The notes below the pieces were generated by a model. It did no database searches, was not told the origin of the DNA, and saw only the letters and a program-made list of their open reading frames with translations. The translations under genes were made by a program, and so were the position numbers. A DNA stretch of 21,448 bases from an archaeon (lineage in GTDB: Archaea; Methanobacteriota; Methanobacteria; Methanobacteriales; Methanobacteriaceae): contig JAKSUE010000002.1 in assembly GCA_024409165.1 (NCBI GenBank), forward strand, positions 1 to 21,448, read 5' to 3'. Shown piece by piece: positions 7,205 to 15,476 of this stretch; position 1 is the stretch's first letter, and each line of letters starts with the position of its first letter.

Positions 7205-8911
7205 TTAAACTAATTTTTTAGCCATATATGGGCCTTTACGTTCGTATCCAAATTTACGATAGTAATTACGTGCTCCAATACCACTAATAATTAATAATTC
7301 TTCTCTATTATTTTTAATAGCTATTTTTTCAGCTTCTTTAAGAAGTTTTTCTCCGAAACCTGTGTGTTGTCCGATTGTTTGTCCTTTTTGACCTATTTTG
7401 ATCATATTTCCATAGACATGTAATTCACGGACAATAGCTGTTGTTTCGTCAATTTCTTCTCTGTGAGCTTTTTCTGATGGAATTCTAAGTCTTAAGAAAC
7501 CTGCAAGACTTTCTTCATTTTTATCTTCAATTGATAAGAAGTATTCTGTTCCAAGTGTTGCATTATATTTCTCTGTGAATAATTGATAATCATCAATTGT
7601 ATATTCCTCTTTAGTCTTTTTATGACCAATTTCTCTACATCTAATACATTTACAGTTTATATCTTCTTCTTCAAGACGATTGTAAACAAGTTCTCCAAGA
7701 TTAGATTTTTTAACTCCTGCTTCGATGAGAGTTGATGGAATATCTCTTTGAATTCTCATAGTTCTTACCCATTTTGGTAAGATTTTTTTAATTTGAACAA
7801 TTAAATCAACAGCTTCTTCATCACTGTAAGGTCTGTAATTTCCTGCTTTCCAAAGGTCGTGAAGTTCACTTCCTGCAGTTACAAGACAAGGATAGATTTT
7901 AAGCATATCTGGTTTAAAGTTGTCATTTGTAAAGATTTCTTTAAACATTTTTAAATCTTTTTCAGGACATTGTTCCGCTATAGGTTCGTCTCTTGCAAGA
8001 GGGAAAAGACCAGGCATCATGTGCATAGCTACTTTAACTCCTGAATCTCTTAAAATTCTATTTGATTTTATAACATCTTCGATTTTATGCCCTCTTTTGA
8101 TTTTTTCATAAATATTATTATAAATTGTTTGTACACCTAACTCAACTCTTGTAACTCCCATTTCTAACATTCTATCTACATGGGACTCTTTACAATAATC
8201 AGGTCTGGTTTCAAAGGTTAAACCAATACATCTTACTTTTGATTTTTCATTTAATCTTTGAATATCATCAATAAGAACATAATCTGAAGGTTTATAAGTT
8301 TTAAGTTCATTATTTGAGTAGGGTGGATATTTTATTATATCTGAGTAAGTTACTTCTTCAATATTATCTATTGTTTTTATATTTTCAAGTATAACTCCAA
8401 AATCACACATAGCTTTTAAACATTGGCTAACAAACCATTGTTGATAACAAATATCTTGTGATGGGAAAGTTCCTCCCATAATAATTAATTCAACTTTATC
8501 AATAGGATGTCCTACTTTATGTAATTGTTTTAAACGATTATAACATTGAACATAAGGGTGGAATTCAAACATTCTGCCTCTTAAAGCAGCAGGTTCTTCT
8601 CCTGTATAACTTGGAGGTGCTATATCACTTTCTGGACAGTAGAAACATCTTCCATGTGGGCATTGATGTGGATGGCACATAACTGCAACAATAGCTACTC
8701 CTGAAATTGTCCTTGTTGGTTTTTTTCTAAGTAAAGTAGATACAATTTTCTTCTCTTCTAAACTTGCATGATCAAGGATTACAGAATTACTCATAAAAGA
8801 CTTTAAATTTCTATCTCTACATAATTGTCTTTTTTCTACTTCTAATTCACGTCGAGTTGTTATTTTTCCATTTATTATATCTTCAATTATGATTCGACAT
8901 GCAGTGTCCAT
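7205..8911 (-). CDS. elp3: tRNA U34 carboxymethyltransferase Elp3
   Basis: This 568-residue protein joins a radical SAM domain to a C-terminal GNAT acetyltransferase domain. The cysteines C79, C84, C89 and C92 lie in CHPHQCPHGRCFYCP, followed by the characteristic SYTGEEPAALRG. The GNAT part (about 470-568) has the acetyl-CoA loop GQKGQTIGQHTGFGEKLL and ends in a GARNYYRKFGY-type motif. Archaeal Elp3 acts without the rest of Elongator, using acetyl-CoA and SAM radicals to add a carboxymethyl precursor at C5 of wobble uridine in tRNA. The start has AGGAGG (8919-8924 on minus) seven bases before the ATG. It lies upstream of deoC with a 159-base spacer and is divergent from the DUF2098-like gene. 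Confidence 0.95.
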   Translation of the reverse strand: MDTACRIIIEDIINGKITTRRELEVEKRQLCRDRNLKSFMSNSVILDHASLEEKKIVSTLLRKKPTRTISGVAIVAVMCHPHQCPHGRCFYCPESDIAPPSYTGEEPAALRGRMFEFHPYVQCYNRLKQLHKVGHPIDKVELIIMGGTFPSQDICYQQWFVSQCLKAMCDFGVILENIKTIDNIEEVTYSDIIKYPPYSNNELKTYKPSDYVLIDDIQRLNEKSKVRCIGLTFETRPDYCKESHVDRMLEMGVTRVELGVQTIYNNIYEKIKRGHKIEDVIKSNRILRDSGVKVAMHMMPGLFPLARDEPIAEQCPEKDLKMFKEIFTNDNFKPDMLKIYPCLVTAGSELHDLWKAGNYRPYSDEEAVDLIVQIKKILPKWVRTMRIQRDIPSTLIEAGVKKSNLGELVYNRLEEEDINCKCIRCREIGHKKTKEEYTIDDYQLFTEKYNATLGTEYFLSIEDKNEESLAGFLRLRIPSEKAHREEIDETTAIVRELHVYGNMIKIGQKGQTIGQHTGFGEKLLKEAEKIAIKNNREELLIISGIGARNYYRKFGYERKGPYMAKKLV

Positions 8912-8976
8912 TATTTTTCCTCCTATTTATTTTTCATATGCTTTTTAGTTGTATTATTTTAATTAATTTAATTAGT

Positions 8977-9012
8977 CTTTTAATTAATCTTTTAATTAGT
9001 CTTTTAATTAAT
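8977..9012. repeat. Three tandem 12-bp repeats between divergent genes
   Basis: CTTTTAATTAAT, CTTTTAATTAGT and CTTTTAATTAAT follow one another at 8977-9012, with a degenerate unit just before. They lie in the shared upstream region of elp3 and the DUF2098-like gene. They may be a slippage-prone low-complexity tract. Confidence 0.55.
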
Positions 9013-9041
9013 CTCTTTATTTTAATTTATTATTAGATATA

Positions 9042-9049
9042 TTTATATA
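9042..9049 (+). promoter_or_regulatory. Candidate TATA box for the DUF2098-like gene
   Basis: TTTATATA lies about 100 bases before the ATG at 9146. If used, the transcript would carry a leader of about 70 bases. The BRE is weak, so this is tentative. Confidence 0.35.
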
Positions 9050-9145
9050 TTTGAGAATTTATATTTTTAATTAATTATTCTTAAATAATTTATATTAAAG
9101 AATTACAAAATACTGAAATTGTTAGAAATAATGATAGGTGATTAT

Positions 9146-9442
9146 ATGGTTGTTGATATTAGAGGATACGACATTGAAGTTGGCTCTTTAATTCGTTATG
9201 GAGCTACTGGAACTGTAAGTAAAGTCGTTGATTTTAAAGAAGAAGATAATCAAAATTGGGTAAAATTAGAAGAACCTGGATTATGGTATCGTGCTGATTC
9301 TTTAGAAATAATTTCTGAAGATGATTTAAATGAGTTTGAAAGTGATTTTGATACTAAAGATGCAGTTGAAAAATTAAAAGAAGCTCAATTAGATTTAGCT
9401 GATGCTGTTAATGATATGCAAGGATGTGAAGGTGGAGGTTAA
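9146..9442 (+). CDS. DUF2098-like small archaeal protein
   Basis: This 98-residue, very acidic protein has an N-terminal beta-rich, SH3-like segment (residues 1-50: GSLIRYGATGTVSKV, then KLEEPGLWYRADSLEI) and an acidic helical C-terminal part. It resembles a small family common in methanogens (DUF2098) with no known function. I chose the ATG at 9146 because AGGTGA (9135-9140) is well spaced; an upstream in-frame TTG at 9119 has no such site. The extreme C-terminus is CEGGG. The glycine codons double as the 5' arm of a terminator hairpin, so the glycines may reflect RNA rather than protein constraint. It is convergent with hel308. Confidence 0.7.
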   Translation: MVVDIRGYDIEVGSLIRYGATGTVSKVVDFKEEDNQNWVKLEEPGLWYRADSLEIISEDDLNEFESDFDTKDAVEKLKEAQLDLADAVNDMQGCEGGG

Positions 9443-9463
9443 TCTCCACATTTTTTATTTTTT
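9432..9463 (+). terminator. Hairpin terminator spanning the DUF2098-like stop codon
   Basis: GTGGAG (9432-9437) and CTCCAC (9444-9449) form a perfect stem with loop GTTAAT, which includes the TAA stop (9440-9442). T-rich sequence follows at 9451-9463. The G/C-containing stem stands out in this A/T-rich DNA. Confidence 0.75.
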
Positions 9464-9549
9464 CACATTTTTAGTTTTATTTTGTTTTTATATTATTTTA
9501 TCTTATTTGCTCTATTTTTTAGTTTTTAATTTTTAATTTATTATTTGTT

Positions 9550-11631
9550 TTAATAATTATCTGCAAATTCTTTAATGCTTTTTGCTAATTTTGGACCAAT
9601 TCCATCTATTTTTTGATATTGTGCTTCGGAATATGGTCTTAAATCTTCACCAAATGTATCAACTAATGCTCTTGCACGTTTTCTTCCTAAACGTTTTACA
9701 CCAATTACAAGAGGTATTAGGTCTTCTTTTATACCATAGTAAAGTCTTGCAGATAAGAAATCTAAATCTTTTGAATAATTGTATTTTCCAAGAACTTCCA
9801 TTGTATTTTTTGTAAATCTAACAAGTAAAGATGCTTCGTATGCGGCTCTTCTTGTAGATGATGAGTAAACATTATATGCATTTTCAATTTCAAACTCGTT
9901 TCTTTCATTAATCCATTCAATTAATGATACAGCAGTAGCTTCTGGATTTCCAATATCTATAGCAAAGAGTCCACAATTAGACATTTTTTCACGAACTGGA
10001 TCTTTTGATTTTCTACCTTTAAATGATATTAATGGTAAATCTGGAGTTTGTGCAAGTTGATAAATAAGTTCGTATGGATTAATAGAATCTGCTTGGTTTG
10101 CATATTCTTTTATTTTAACTGCAGTTTCAACAGAATAATTTGATTTAGCTATTAAATTACCAAATGCAGTTGTTTTTAATCCTTCAGGGGTTGCTTGAAG
10201 AATTCTATTTTGAAGTAAGAATTGAAGTGCATTTTCAATTTCATATTTTAAACTATCTTCTGCAAAAAAGCTCATAGAAGGATTACTTGTCATTTGATAT
10301 CCATAGAATGTCTTTTTAAAGAATTCTTGTAAATCTGTAGGTGTTTTTGCAAGAGTTGAAGCTACTTGTGCAATTATTTGTTTAAATACAGCATCTTTAT
10401 TTTCTATTAATTTAGAATTAGTAGGTTCAACATCACCATTTATGTATCTTTCTTCTAAATCAATAGCTTCATCCATAGATTTAGCTATTAAATAAGAGTA
10501 ACCAGTATTATCATATTGAGGTCTTCCAGCTCTTCCAGACATTTGTTCATAATCAAAAACAGGTATTGATTGAGGGCCTTGAGAAGTCCATCTTGTGTAA
10601 TCTCTAATTACAACATATTTTGATGGTAAATTAACACCATACATTAAACTTGGAGTTGCTGCAATCATTAATATATTTCCATTTCTAAATTCCTCTTCAA
10701 TAATCTCTTTTTGTTCACTGAAAAGTCCTGCATGGTGGAAAACTGCTCCGTTTTCTGCTGCTTCAGCTAATCTTTCACAAGTAGAAGTTGGTCTTGATCC
10801 TTTCCTTTCAGGTACATCAAGTAATTTTTTAGCTACTTCTTTAAATCTAACTTTTTGCTCTTCTGTAATTTTCTTTTTAAGTTTTCCAGATACATAAGTA
10901 GCTAAAGCTTCTGTAAATCTTCTTGTTGAAACAAAGCTTAAAGCTTGTGAATCGTCTGCAATAGCTTTTTCAAGAACTTTAACAACTACATCATTTTTGT
11001 TCTTAGTATTAAACATTTCAGTATCTAAAACATCTTTATGTAATGGAACAGGTCTATAATCATGTTCTACAATTGTAGCATCTAACCATGCTTCAATCTC
11101 TTCCATATTCTCTAAAGTTGCAGATAAAGCGATAATTCTAAGTCCTGGATTAATCATTTTTGCCCTTGTAATAGCACATTCTATTGTAGGACCTCTTGAA
11201 TATTCACCAATCATATGAAATTCATCAATAATAATAGTATCAATCTCACGTAATACATCCCAAGAAAAACGTGTTATAGCATCAAATGACTCAAAAACCA
11301 TCACAGATAAATCTGCAGTAGAAGGGTGTTTTCCTACTTTTATTCCAAATTCCTCAAATTTTTTAAATTCACTTACTTTTTCATTCTGAATAGATATAAG
11401 TGGTGCTGCATAAACTGCTTTCTCACCATCTAAAATACTTCTAAGTGCAGCCATAATTCCAAGTACAGTCTTACCACTTGCAGTTGGAATTGCAATTACT
11501 GTATTATCCTTATTTTCAAGATATCCAGATTCAATTACTGCTTTTTGTGCAGGATTAAACTCTTCAATATACGGATAACACTCATTTATTATTTCTTTTA
11601 TATCAGTAGGGATGTTTTCCATAATAATCAT
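9550..11631 (-). CDS. hel308: Hel308-type ATP-dependent DNA helicase
   Basis: This 693-residue superfamily 2 helicase matches archaeal Hel308, a 3'-5' helicase acting at stalled replication forks. Visible motifs in order: FNPAQKAVI (Q-like motif), Walker A IPTASGKT (48-55), DEFH (136-139; DExH variant), SAT in LSATLENMEE (170-172), MAATPSLMYGVNLP-like motif V, and QMSGRAGRPQYDNTG (motif VI). The C-terminal region has a winged-helix/ratchet part and ends in a helix-hairpin-helix (LGRKRARALV, then IDGIGPKLAKSI). Two starts are possible (ATG at 11631 or 11622), and neither has a Shine-Dalgarno site, which may mean a leaderless mRNA. It is convergent with the DUF2098-like gene and upstream-flanked by the glycosyltransferase gene on the same strand with a 227-base spacer, so it is likely transcribed on its own. 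Confidence 0.92.
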   Translation of the reverse strand: MIIMENIPTDIKEIINECYPYIEEFNPAQKAVIESGYLENKDNTVIAIPTASGKTVLGIMAALRSILDGEKAVYAAPLISIQNEKVSEFKKFEEFGIKVGKHPSTADLSVMVFESFDAITRFSWDVLREIDTIIIDEFHMIGEYSRGPTIECAITRAKMINPGLRIIALSATLENMEEIEAWLDATIVEHDYRPVPLHKDVLDTEMFNTKNKNDVVVKVLEKAIADDSQALSFVSTRRFTEALATYVSGKLKKKITEEQKVRFKEVAKKLLDVPERKGSRPTSTCERLAEAAENGAVFHHAGLFSEQKEIIEEEFRNGNILMIAATPSLMYGVNLPSKYVVIRDYTRWTSQGPQSIPVFDYEQMSGRAGRPQYDNTGYSYLIAKSMDEAIDLEERYINGDVEPTNSKLIENKDAVFKQIIAQVASTLAKTPTDLQEFFKKTFYGYQMTSNPSMSFFAEDSLKYEIENALQFLLQNRILQATPEGLKTTAFGNLIAKSNYSVETAVKIKEYANQADSINPYELIYQLAQTPDLPLISFKGRKSKDPVREKMSNCGLFAIDIGNPEATAVSLIEWINERNEFEIENAYNVYSSSTRRAAYEASLLVRFTKNTMEVLGKYNYSKDLDFLSARLYYGIKEDLIPLVIGVKRLGRKRARALVDTFGEDLRPYSEAQYQKIDGIGPKLAKSIKEFADNY

Positions 11632-11841
11632 TTTTTAAATTTTTTAGGTTTTTAGTTTTTTTTTAAATTTTTAGGGTTTGTATCAACTTTAATTATCTTG
11701 TATTATTAATTATCATTATATCTTTAACTATCTTTAATTAAATTTATTTTAAGTTTTTTATTTAAAGATTCTTAAAGAGCATATGAAAAGTAATACTTTT
11801 TATTTACTATTTATTAAATTTAATTTATTTTTAAATTTGAT

Positions 11842-11861
11842 TGATTATTGTTTATTAATCA
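11842..11861 (-). repeat. Inverted repeat overlapping the glycosyltransferase stop codon
   Basis: Read on the minus strand, TGATTA (starting with the TGA stop) and TAATCA can pair with an eight-base loop. No T-tract follows, so its role as a terminator is doubtful. The rest of the 11632-11858 spacer is A/T-rich with no supported gene. Confidence 0.3.
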
Positions 11862-13001
11862 TTTATTAAATTCATCATAAGGAATATTAACTTTTGAGAA
11901 TTCTTTAGCTCTATTTCGAGCATTTGATTTGAATTTGTTTCTTAAATCATTATCTGTTAAGATTTTATCAATAGCATTAGCTAAATCTTCTTTATCATTT
12001 GGATTAATTAATAAACCAACATCTTCTGTAATAATCTCTTTAATTCCACCAATATTACTTCCAATAACTGGTTTTCCACAAGCTAATGCTTCAAGAAGAA
12101 CAAGTCCAAAACTTTCTGTAAATGATGGTAAAACAAGTAAATCTGTTGTTGGAATTATTTTCTCAACATCTTTTCTTGCACCTGTGAAATAAACATCATC
12201 AATTTCATTATTTTTAATATCTTTAGCTACTTTGTCCTTTAAATCTTTAAGAAGAACTCCATCACCTACAATTAATAAATTACAATCAGTTTTAAGTAAT
12301 TTTTTAGCTTCAATTAAAAGATTAATATTCTTTGCTTTTACAATATTTCCAACAAATAATATTGTAGGTTTATTGGAATCTATATTGAATTCATTAAAAA
12401 GATCTTTTTTAAATTTAGATTCATTTATTTTTTCTTCTGTTTCTTCTTTAAATTTATTTATATCTACAGAATTCCAGTGAATTTTTGTTTTTTCAGTTAT
12501 TCCTTCTACACCTGTAGCTATTATTTCATCTTTCAATGCATTACTTACAGCAAGTACAACATCTGCTTTTTTTAATACTTTTTTAATAGCTTTTTGCATA
12601 GATTTAGATTTAGCATATACTCTAAACATATCAGAACCATGTGCTGTTACATAAGTTTTTGTATTGGTTTTTTGACCTACATTAACACTTACAAGTCCTG
12701 GTGGGAATAAGTAATGGCCATGAATAATATCAATATTCTCTTCTTTTACAAGCTTTTTTAAAGCTTTTTCTGCATTACGCTCAAACATTGCACCTCTAAG
12801 ACCTGGAATATTAACACCACTTGTTCCAATCACTTTAACTCCTTCAATATTTGTAATTTCTCCTTTTTTTAAGTCTTTATGAGGATAAGTGATTACATAA
12901 ACTTCATGTCCTTTTTTAACTAATTCTTTAGCTAAACTATTCATATGTGCTGCAACACCACCAATATGTGGAGGATATTGGCCGACCATAGCTATTTTCA
13001 T
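11859..13001 (-). CDS. GT4-family glycosyltransferase (GT-B fold)
   Basis: This 380-residue protein has a GT-B architecture. The N-terminal domain starts MVGQYPPHIGGVAAH, the glycine-rich acceptor-side loop of GT4 enzymes. The C-terminal nucleotide-sugar domain has LFVGNIVKAKNINLLIEA and the E-x7-E motif in ESFGLVLLEALACGKPV (E296 and E304). It should transfer a sugar from a nucleotide sugar to a lipid, glycan or protein acceptor at the cytoplasmic face. No signal peptide or membrane segment is evident. AAGGAGA (13008-13014 on minus) supports the ATG at 13001. It is isolated from any glycan cluster, so donor and acceptor cannot be named. The family is certain; the exact role (surface glycan, glycolipid or compatible solute) is open. 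Confidence 0.88.
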   Translation of the reverse strand: MKIAMVGQYPPHIGGVAAHMNSLAKELVKKGHEVYVITYPHKDLKKGEITNIEGVKVIGTSGVNIPGLRGAMFERNAEKALKKLVKEENIDIIHGHYLFPPGLVSVNVGQKTNTKTYVTAHGSDMFRVYAKSKSMQKAIKKVLKKADVVLAVSNALKDEIIATGVEGITEKTKIHWNSVDINKFKEETEEKINESKFKKDLFNEFNIDSNKPTILFVGNIVKAKNINLLIEAKKLLKTDCNLLIVGDGVLLKDLKDKVAKDIKNNEIDDVYFTGARKDVEKIIPTTDLLVLPSFTESFGLVLLEALACGKPVIGSNIGGIKEIITEDVGLLINPNDKEDLANAIDKILTDNDLRNKFKSNARNRAKEFSKVNIPYDEFNK

Positions 13002-13111
13002 TTAATTTCTCCTTATTGAGTTTTATATGTTTAAAAAGAGTTTTTTCATATTTTTAGAAAATTTGTTAATTATTCATTAATTATTTATTATTTATATAAT
13101 TATTATGTATT

Positions 13112-13148
13112 AAAAAAAGTAATTATTGTGTTAATTAAAACACAATAA
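13112..13148 (-). terminator. Intrinsic-type terminator of the thioredoxin gene
   Basis: A 10-bp stem (13123-13132 with 13139-13148, six-base loop) follows the thioredoxin stop on the minus strand. Four bases later there are seven T (13112-13118 on minus). It is one of the clearest hairpin plus T-tract terminators in the window. Confidence 0.75.
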
Positions 13149-13178
13149 AATATAATTATTTATATTTAAATCTTTTAT

Positions 13179-13430
13179 TTATTGTAATTTTGCAATTAAT
13201 TCAGGAAGAGCTGGTGCTCCAACAAAATCAATTACTCCATCAATAGCTATTGCAGGAACATACATAACTCCGTAAGAAATAGCTTTGTCTCTACCTTCAG
13301 AAGTCATAGTATCATAATAAACAACATCTATTGCATCGCCTAATTCTTTTTTAGCAAGTTCTACTACTTCTTTAGCAGCAGGACAATGTGGGCAACTTGG
13401 GGAAGTAAATACTTCTACTTTTTTCACCAT
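13179..13430 (-). CDS. Small thioredoxin/glutaredoxin-like protein (MJ0307 type)
   Basis: This 83-residue redox protein has the active site CPHC (C13 and C16) within FTSPSCPHCPAAKEVV, a cis-Pro in YVPAIAIDG, and ends FVGAPALPELIAKLQ. Length and motifs match the short methanogen thioredoxins such as MJ0307 (about 85 residues). It would reduce protein disulfides in the cytoplasm. An in-frame ATG at 13439 directly abuts the ribosome site GGAG (13440-13443 on minus), so I prefer the ATG at 13430, which has nine-base spacing. It follows the S49-like gene on the same strand after a 108-base spacer with a palindrome (13521-13536), and ends in a strong terminator. The reductase partner is not in this window. 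Confidence 0.88.
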   Translation of the reverse strand: MVKKVEVFTSPSCPHCPAAKEVVELAKKELGDAIDVVYYDTMTSEGRDKAISYGVMYVPAIAIDGVIDFVGAPALPELIAKLQ

Positions 13431-13520
13431 ATTTTTCATCTCCTATATATTTAATTTAATTTATTAATTTATTATTAATTTAATTAATATTAATTTAATT
13501 TATTATTTTATTAGTTAGCA

Positions 13521-13536
13521 TATATTAATTAATATA
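13521..13536. repeat. 16-bp perfect A/T palindrome after the S49-like gene
   Basis: TATATTAATTAATATA is its own reverse complement and sits two bases before the S49-like stop codon on the plus-strand coordinate axis, that is just downstream of the gene on minus. It may be part of its 3' end or a chance A/T palindrome. Confidence 0.35.
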
Positions 13537-13538
13537 CT

Positions 13539-14324
13539 TTATAAATTCCATTTGTTATTAAGGAAAGTTGTTAATTTAGTTGATTGATCTTGAGGATAAT
13601 AAACAATACGATATTCTTTTATATTTGCTTTTGAAGCAGTTATTTTAATTGCTTTTTCCTTATCTCCAATTTTATCAATTAACTTAAGTTTTAATGCTTC
13701 ATTTCCATTATAAACTTTGGAATTTGCTATTTTGGAAATATAACTTGCTTTTAATCCTCTATTTTTTGCAATTAATTTAATAAAGTAACTGTAATCTTGA
13801 TTAATCATTTCTTGTGGATTTAAATTTGAAGATTTGATGTTTTTATTAATTAATGAACTATCATAATGTCCACTAATCTTTTTATTTGAGTATTTAGTAC
13901 TATCTTCAAAGCTAATACCAATTCCTCCAATTGCAGAAGAAGGAGTAGCTATAACTATATCCGCACTACTTGCTATTAAATAACCTTCAGAAAGTCCATA
14001 ATCACTAATCCATGAAACAGTAGTTTTATTAGATTCTTTAATCATTTTAGAAATTTCTTCACTTGCTACTAAACTTCCATTTTTACAATTTACTTCAATA
14101 AGAATTGCTTTTACATTAGGATTATCATTTGCATCTTTTATTCCATTTTCAATATAATCTACATTTGTAGAATTAATATAATTTATATCACCATTAATTT
14201 TTATAACAGCAATTTCATTTTCATCAATTAATTCAGTAACAGGAAGAGTAAATGCAACAAGTAAAATTGCTATAACTATTACAATACATGCTATAATCGA
14301 TAAATTAGTATTATTTTCACTCAT
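13539..14324 (-). CDS. Membrane-anchored S49 (SppA/ClpP-fold) peptidase-like protein
   Basis: This 261-residue protein has an N-terminal signal anchor (residues 8-28, hydrophobic) with the remainder likely extracellular. The ClpP-like fold of S49 peptidases is visible: IAVIKINGDI, LIEVNCKNGSLVASEEI, WISDYGLSEGYLIASSAD and TPSSAIGGIGIS, then KVYNGNEALKLKLIDKIG. The likely nucleophile is S112 in LSEGY, where active family members usually have SGGY. The second catalytic residue of SppA is a lysine in a GxYK-like segment. Here the matching place reads SGHYDSS, with Asp155 where Lys is expected. It may be inactive or use another nearby lysine (K161 or K164). SppA homologues degrade leftover signal peptides. 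AAGGAGG (14332-14338 on minus) fixes the start. It is divergent from shikimate kinase and upstream of the thioredoxin gene. Confidence 0.75.
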   Translation of the reverse strand: MSENNTNLSIIACIVIVIAILLVAFTLPVTELIDENEIAVIKINGDINYINSTNVDYIENGIKDANDNPNVKAILIEVNCKNGSLVASEEISKMIKESNKTTVSWISDYGLSEGYLIASSADIVIATPSSAIGGIGISFEDSTKYSNKKISGHYDSSLINKNIKSSNLNPQEMINQDYSYFIKLIAKNRGLKASYISKIANSKVYNGNEALKLKLIDKIGDKEKAIKITASKANIKEYRIVYYPQDQSTKLTTFLNNKWNL

Positions 14325-14469
14325 TTATTATCCTCCTTGAATTAATTATTAATATTAAACTTTAAATTTTTTAGATATTTTTATAAATTATGTAAATTAT
14401 TTTTTATAATTCTAAAATTGATTATTATAATTTTTAATTTTTTAATTGTAATTTAAAATTGGTGTTAAA

Positions 14470-15378
14470 ATGATAAAAAAAGTTAAGTCTTTAGGTTCTG
14501 CTACAATTATTAATGCAATAGCTACCGGGTTTGGTTCTGCATTTGGTATTGATTTATCTATTATTGCTGAAGCTAAATTTGGTAAAACTGGAATTAATTG
14601 TGTATCTGATTTAGGTGTAGATCCTACATTGATGAATTTATGTGTTAAAAAAGTTCTCAGTTATTATAATATTGCTAATGATGTTTCACTTGATGAAATC
14701 ATAAATACTTTTGATATTGGAACTGGTGAAGGTATTGAGATAAATACTACAACTACTCTTCCTTTAGGTTCAGGATTATCAAGTAGTAGCGCATTATCTA
14801 ATGCAGTTGTAACAGCTACTGCAAGTTTAATTGCAGATAACTTTTGTTTACAACCACCTAATGATTTTGAGTTAATAAATTTAGCTATTGATGCATCCCT
14901 TGAGGCAAAAGTAACTATAACTGGAGCATTTGATGATGCTTCTGCATCTTACTTTGGTGGAGTAACTGTCACAGATAATACAAAAAGACAAATCTTACTC
15001 CAAGATGAACTTCCAGACAAAGATATACTTGTATTCATGCCAGATAAATCATCATTAAGTGGCCAGTCTGATGTAAGTAGAATGAAATTAATTGCACCAC
15101 TTGTAGAAATAGCATTCGAACAAGCACTTCACAAAGATTTCTATGAAGCTCTAACATTAAATGGATTATTATATGCAACAACCCTTGGATTTAATAATAA
15201 TATTTCACTTGAAGCATTAAATGCAGGAGCAAAAGCAGCAGGATTATCTGGAACTGGATCTTCTTTTGTAGCTATTGTTGATAATAATACTATTGATGAT
15301 GTTAAAGATGCTTGGGCTCAATTTGATGGTAATATCATAGAAACAAAAGTAAATAATGAAGGAACTAAATTTATTTAG
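14470..15378 (+). CDS. aroK: Archaeal shikimate kinase (GHMP family)
   Basis: This 302-residue GHMP kinase phosphorylates shikimate to shikimate-3-phosphate in chorismate synthesis. It belongs to the archaeal type, unrelated to bacterial AroK/AroL. Visible motifs: the N-terminal GSATIINAIATGFGSAFGID, the ATP loop PLGSGLSSSSA (98-108), TGAFDDAS (151-158, catalytic/shikimate region) and the C-terminal GLSGTGSSFVAIV (258-270). The ATG at 14470 follows GGTG at 14461-14464. It starts 145 bases from the divergent S49-like gene and ends with a hairpin that includes its stop codon. With the chorismate mutase at 17602 it supplies the aromatic amino acid pathway. Confidence 0.93.
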   Translation: MIKKVKSLGSATIINAIATGFGSAFGIDLSIIAEAKFGKTGINCVSDLGVDPTLMNLCVKKVLSYYNIANDVSLDEIINTFDIGTGEGIEINTTTTLPLGSGLSSSSALSNAVVTATASLIADNFCLQPPNDFELINLAIDASLEAKVTITGAFDDASASYFGGVTVTDNTKRQILLQDELPDKDILVFMPDKSSLSGQSDVSRMKLIAPLVEIAFEQALHKDFYEALTLNGLLYATTLGFNNNISLEALNAGAKAAGLSGTGSSFVAIVDNNTIDDVKDAWAQFDGNIIETKVNNEGTKFI

Positions 15379-15400
15379 TTTTCATTATTATTTTTTAAAT
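15363..15400 (+). terminator. Hairpin terminator containing the aroK stop codon
   Basis: AACTAAA (15363-15369) and TTTAGTT (15374-15380) form a 7-bp stem with loop TTTA. Two G-T pairs can extend it. The TAG stop (15376-15378) is within the 3' arm. T-rich sequence follows. Confidence 0.6.
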
Positions 15401-15476
15401 TATTTTATCTAGATATTTAATATTCTTTAGTTATTATTGTTTGTTGTGATTTTAATTTTATGGGTTATTGGATATT

